Assembly: GCA_036881805.1 (NCBI GenBank)
Contig: JBAJNK010000023.1
Span: forward strand, 1 to 18,235
Direction: 5' to 3'
Length of the DNA stretch: 18,235 nucleotides
DNA from: JANQLC01 sp036881805
GTDB lineage: Bacteria > Bacteroidota > Bacteroidia > Flavobacteriales > JANQLC01
Positions within the stretch are counted from its first letter, which is position 1. Each line of letters starts with the position of its first letter. Below, piece by piece: positions 16,549 through 18,235 of this stretch. Position numbers and translations under genes: made by a program. The notes under the pieces were generated by a model. It did not search any database. It worked only from the letters and a program-made list of their open reading frames with translations, and was not told the DNA's origin.

Positions 16549-17540
16549 GTAGTGACTTTATAGACCGCATTGAGATCCGTGCCCAGTCCGGGCGGGGTGG
16601 TGCGGGTTCAGCCCATTTGCGCCGTGAGAAATTTGTGCCCAAAGGCGGTCCCGATGGGGGGGATGGCGGCCGGGGGGGGCACGTGATTCTGCGCGGGAGC
16701 GCGCAAAGGGGAACGCTTTTTCATCTGAAGTATGCGCGTCGTATCCAAGCCGGTAACGGTCGAGATGGCGGTGCGCAACGCGCCACGGGGGCTGATGGCA
16801 GGGATGCTGTGGTAGCGGTTCCTTTGGGAACGGTGGTAAAAAGTGCGCAGACCGGCGAAATTTTATTTGAAATGATCCGAGACGGCGAGGAAAGGGTTTT
16901 GGTCGAAGGCGGACAAGGCGGTTTGGGGAATTGGCATTTTCGCCGCAGCACCCGGCAGACGCCCCGCTATGCACAGCCCGGAGGGTCCGGTCGGGAAGTC
17001 GCCTTTGTACTCGAATTGAAGGTGTTGGCCGATGTCGGTTTGGTCGGTTTCCCCAATGCGGGAAAGTCAACCCTGCTCGCCGCCCTCACTTCGGCCAAGC
17101 CCAGAATCGCCGATTTTGCATTTACCACGCTTAGGCCTGAGCTCGGTGTGGTACGCCACCGCGATTACACATCTTTTGTCATGGCCGATATACCGGGGAT
17201 TATTGCGGGTGCCGCTCGGGGCAAGGGACTCGGACAGCGTTTCTTACGACATGTGGAGCGAAACGCCGTGTTGCTGTTCTTGATTCCTGCCGATGCGCCA
17301 GACCCTTATGAGGCCTATCGAATCCTGTCGGATGAGCTGCAGCGGTACAACCCCCAATTGTCCGATAAGGAACGCGTAGTGGCCATATCGAAAGCCGATT
17401 TGTCCGATGCAGAGTCGGAGCGAAAAATAGCGGCTCGGTTTTCCGAAGGCATGCCCGATTTGTTTTTTTCCGCGGTAAGCGGAAGGGGGTTGACTGCCTT
17501 GAAAGACCTGTTGTGGGAAAAAATAAATAAGGCGGTTTGA
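16542..17540 (+). CDS. obgE: GTPase Obg/CgtA
   Basis: Obg GTPase (332 aa), which acts in late 50S ribosome assembly and in growth and stress control through GTP/ppGpp. The Gly-rich Obg domain fills residues 1-158 (GRGGAGSAHLRREKFVPKGG and later glycine repeats). The G domain follows with G1 GFPNAGKST (169-177), the switch I TTLRPELGVV, G3 DIPG (216-219) and G4 SKAD (283-286). Ser in G4 is common in Bacteroidota Obg. The variable C-terminal extension seen in some Obg proteins is absent. Switch II reads DIPGIIAGAARGKGLG, whereas the family is nearly always DIPG(L/I)IEGA..GKGLG, so Glu222 is replaced by Ala. The Obg domain is encoded partly by tracts of 7 and 8 G. It overlaps adk by 7 nt and idi by 4 nt. 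Confidence 0.96.
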   Translation: MLSSDFIDRIEIRAQSGRGGAGSAHLRREKFVPKGGPDGGDGGRGGHVILRGSAQRGTLFHLKYARRIQAGNGRDGGAQRATGADGRDAVVAVPLGTVVKSAQTGEILFEMIRDGEERVLVEGGQGGLGNWHFRRSTRQTPRYAQPGGSGREVAFVLELKVLADVGLVGFPNAGKSTLLAALTSAKPRIADFAFTTLRPELGVVRHRDYTSFVMADIPGIIAGAARGKGLGQRFLRHVERNAVLLFLIPADAPDPYEAYRILSDELQRYNPQLSDKERVVAISKADLSDAESERKIAARFSEGMPDLFFSAVSGRGLTALKDLLWEKINKAV

Positions 17541-18058
17541 AGCGGGATAAGGTATTGTTGGTCGATGCGTCCGATCGGCTGCTGGGCGAGATGGATAAGT
17601 GGCAAGCCCACCGAAAGGGGGTGTTGCATCGGGCCTTTTCGGTATTCATCTCGAACGATAGGGATCAACTCCTGCTCCAGCAACGCGCAGCTGGTAAGTA
17701 CCATTCGCCCCTGCTCTGGACCAATGCCGCTTGCAGTCACCAGCAGCAGGGAGAGTCCAATATCGAGGCCGGGGCGCGCCGTTTGCACTTTGAAATGGGT
17801 CTTCGCGTACGGTTGACGGAAGCCTTTCACTTCATCTATAAGGCATCTTTGGATCGGGGTTTAACCGAACACGAATTCGACTACGTACTCGTCGGCAAGA
17901 CGAATAGAGACCCCGTGATCAATACCGACGAAGTAAATCGCTTTCGCTGGGTTTCGCTACCGGATGTCCGGGCGGAGCTCGCCGAAAAGCCACAGCGCTT
18001 TACCCCTTGGTTTCAACTGATCTTTGAGCGATTTTATCGGTATGCTACCGCTGAATAA
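17537..18058 (+). CDS. idi: isopentenyl-diphosphate delta-isomerase, type I
   Basis: Type I IPP isomerase (173 aa), a Nudix-fold enzyme interconverting IPP and DMAPP, the two C5 precursors of isoprenoids such as undecaprenol, quinones and carotenoids. Catalytic Cys66 lies in LWTNAACSHQ. The metal ligands correspond to H25 (AHRKG), H31 (LHRAFSVF), H68 (CSH), E111 and E113 (LTEHEFDYV), the second being the catalytic Glu. The degenerate Nudix box is IEAGARRLHFEMGL (76-89). The start is a TTG overlapping the obgE stop (TTGA); MKRDKVLLVDASDRLLGEMDKWQAHRKG matches family N-termini, so no residues are missing. Its position behind obgE suggests co-expression with the growth-linked upstream genes. Its product could feed undecaprenyl phosphate pools also touched by the PAP2 protein, an inference. 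Confidence 0.95.
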   Translation: MKRDKVLLVDASDRLLGEMDKWQAHRKGVLHRAFSVFISNDRDQLLLQQRAAGKYHSPLLWTNAACSHQQQGESNIEAGARRLHFEMGLRVRLTEAFHFIYKASLDRGLTEHEFDYVLVGKTNRDPVINTDEVNRFRWVSLPDVRAELAEKPQRFTPWFQLIFERFYRYATAE

Positions 18059-18142
18059 ATCGGGTTTAACGGGGGTATTGCATCTCGATCTACATTGATA
18101 GAGAAAAAGGATAGCGTTTTTTGAAAAAAAAGCAGGATTTAT

Positions 18143-18172
18143 TTTGCAGATTAAAATAAGTTCTTACATTTG
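18143..18172 (+). promoter_or_regulatory. complete Bacteroidota-type promoter
   Basis: TTTG at 18143-18146 and TACATTTG at 18165-18172 are separated by 18 nt, matching the consensus TTTG-N17-23-TAnnTTTG. This is the best promoter in the window. Transcription should begin near 18178-18180, giving a short A/T-rich leader before the ATG at 18201. The 18059-18142 stretch after idi holds no gene or clear terminator. Confidence 0.75.
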
Positions 18173-18200
18173 TGCAGTTAATCTAAAAAATTTATGAGTG

Positions 18201-18235
18201 ATGAAAAAGATGTTGATCTTCGCTTCTGTATTGGC
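18201..18235 (+). CDS. start of a probably exported protein (cut by the window edge)
   Basis: Only eleven codons are visible: MKKMLIFASVL and a partial twelfth. Two or three Lys followed by a hydrophobic run is the start of a typical signal peptide, so the product is probably secreted, periplasmic or outer membrane. An alternative ATG at 18194 in another frame would give MSDEKDVDLRFCIG, which is less convincing. The leader is A/T-rich and a strong TAnnTTTG promoter lies just upstream, so this gene is likely transcribed on its own and well expressed. The family cannot be told. Confidence 0.55.
   Translation, partial: MKKMLIFASVL

Noticed and set aside
17315..17830. Long - strand open frames across the obgE-idi junction (also 16558-17070)
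   Set aside because: They lie antisense to clear Obg and Idi coding sequence with intact motifs, and the peptides show low-complexity, composition-driven content.

Overview
The window looks like a housekeeping stretch from a member of the Bacteroidota with about 50% GC. Evidence for this: SecD and SecF are fused into one long polypeptide; a DUF3467-type gene follows rpoC; RpoB (1272 aa) and RpoC (about 1433 aa) have lengths and N-termini typical of the phylum; several promoters carry the phylum's -7 element TAnnTTTG; and starts are preceded by A/T-rich leaders rather than Shine-Dalgarno sequences. I cannot place it more finely.

Layout. (1) 8-10148, + strand: rplA-rplJ-rplL-rpoB-rpoC-DUF3467, the classic ribosomal protein/RNA polymerase operon; rplK is presumably just upstream. 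rpoC carries a one-base deletion near 7096 that splits it into two reading frames, most likely a sequence or assembly error. (2) 10236-13223: secDF, with its own -7 element. (3) 13378-14303: tatA and a PAP2-family membrane phosphatase, overlapping, ending at a Rho-independent terminator (14424-14450). (4) 14509-15144, - strand: a class I SAM-dependent O-methyltransferase, the only reverse-strand gene. (5) 15145-15427: divergent intergenic region with a 26-nt direct repeat; the copy next to hpt forms a palindrome on the predicted transcription start. (6) 15428-18058: hpt-adk-obgE-idi, all overlapping by 4-7 nt and so probably one translationally coupled unit (purine salvage, adenylate balance, ribosome-assembly GTPase, isoprenoid precursor isomerase). 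(7) 18059-18235: a strong Bacteroidota-type promoter and the first codons of a gene whose product begins like a signal peptide.

The themes are gene expression (L1, L10, L7/L12, RNA polymerase), protein export (SecDF, TatA) and central nucleotide, isoprenoid and envelope metabolism. I see no mobile element, CRISPR array, tRNA or rRNA, and no clear novel multigene system. The items most worth a second look are the rpoC frameshift, the repeat/palindrome at the hpt promoter, the AT-only palindrome before the TTG start of rpoB, the altered Obg switch II residues, and the uncharacterised DUF3467 gene coupled to rpoC.
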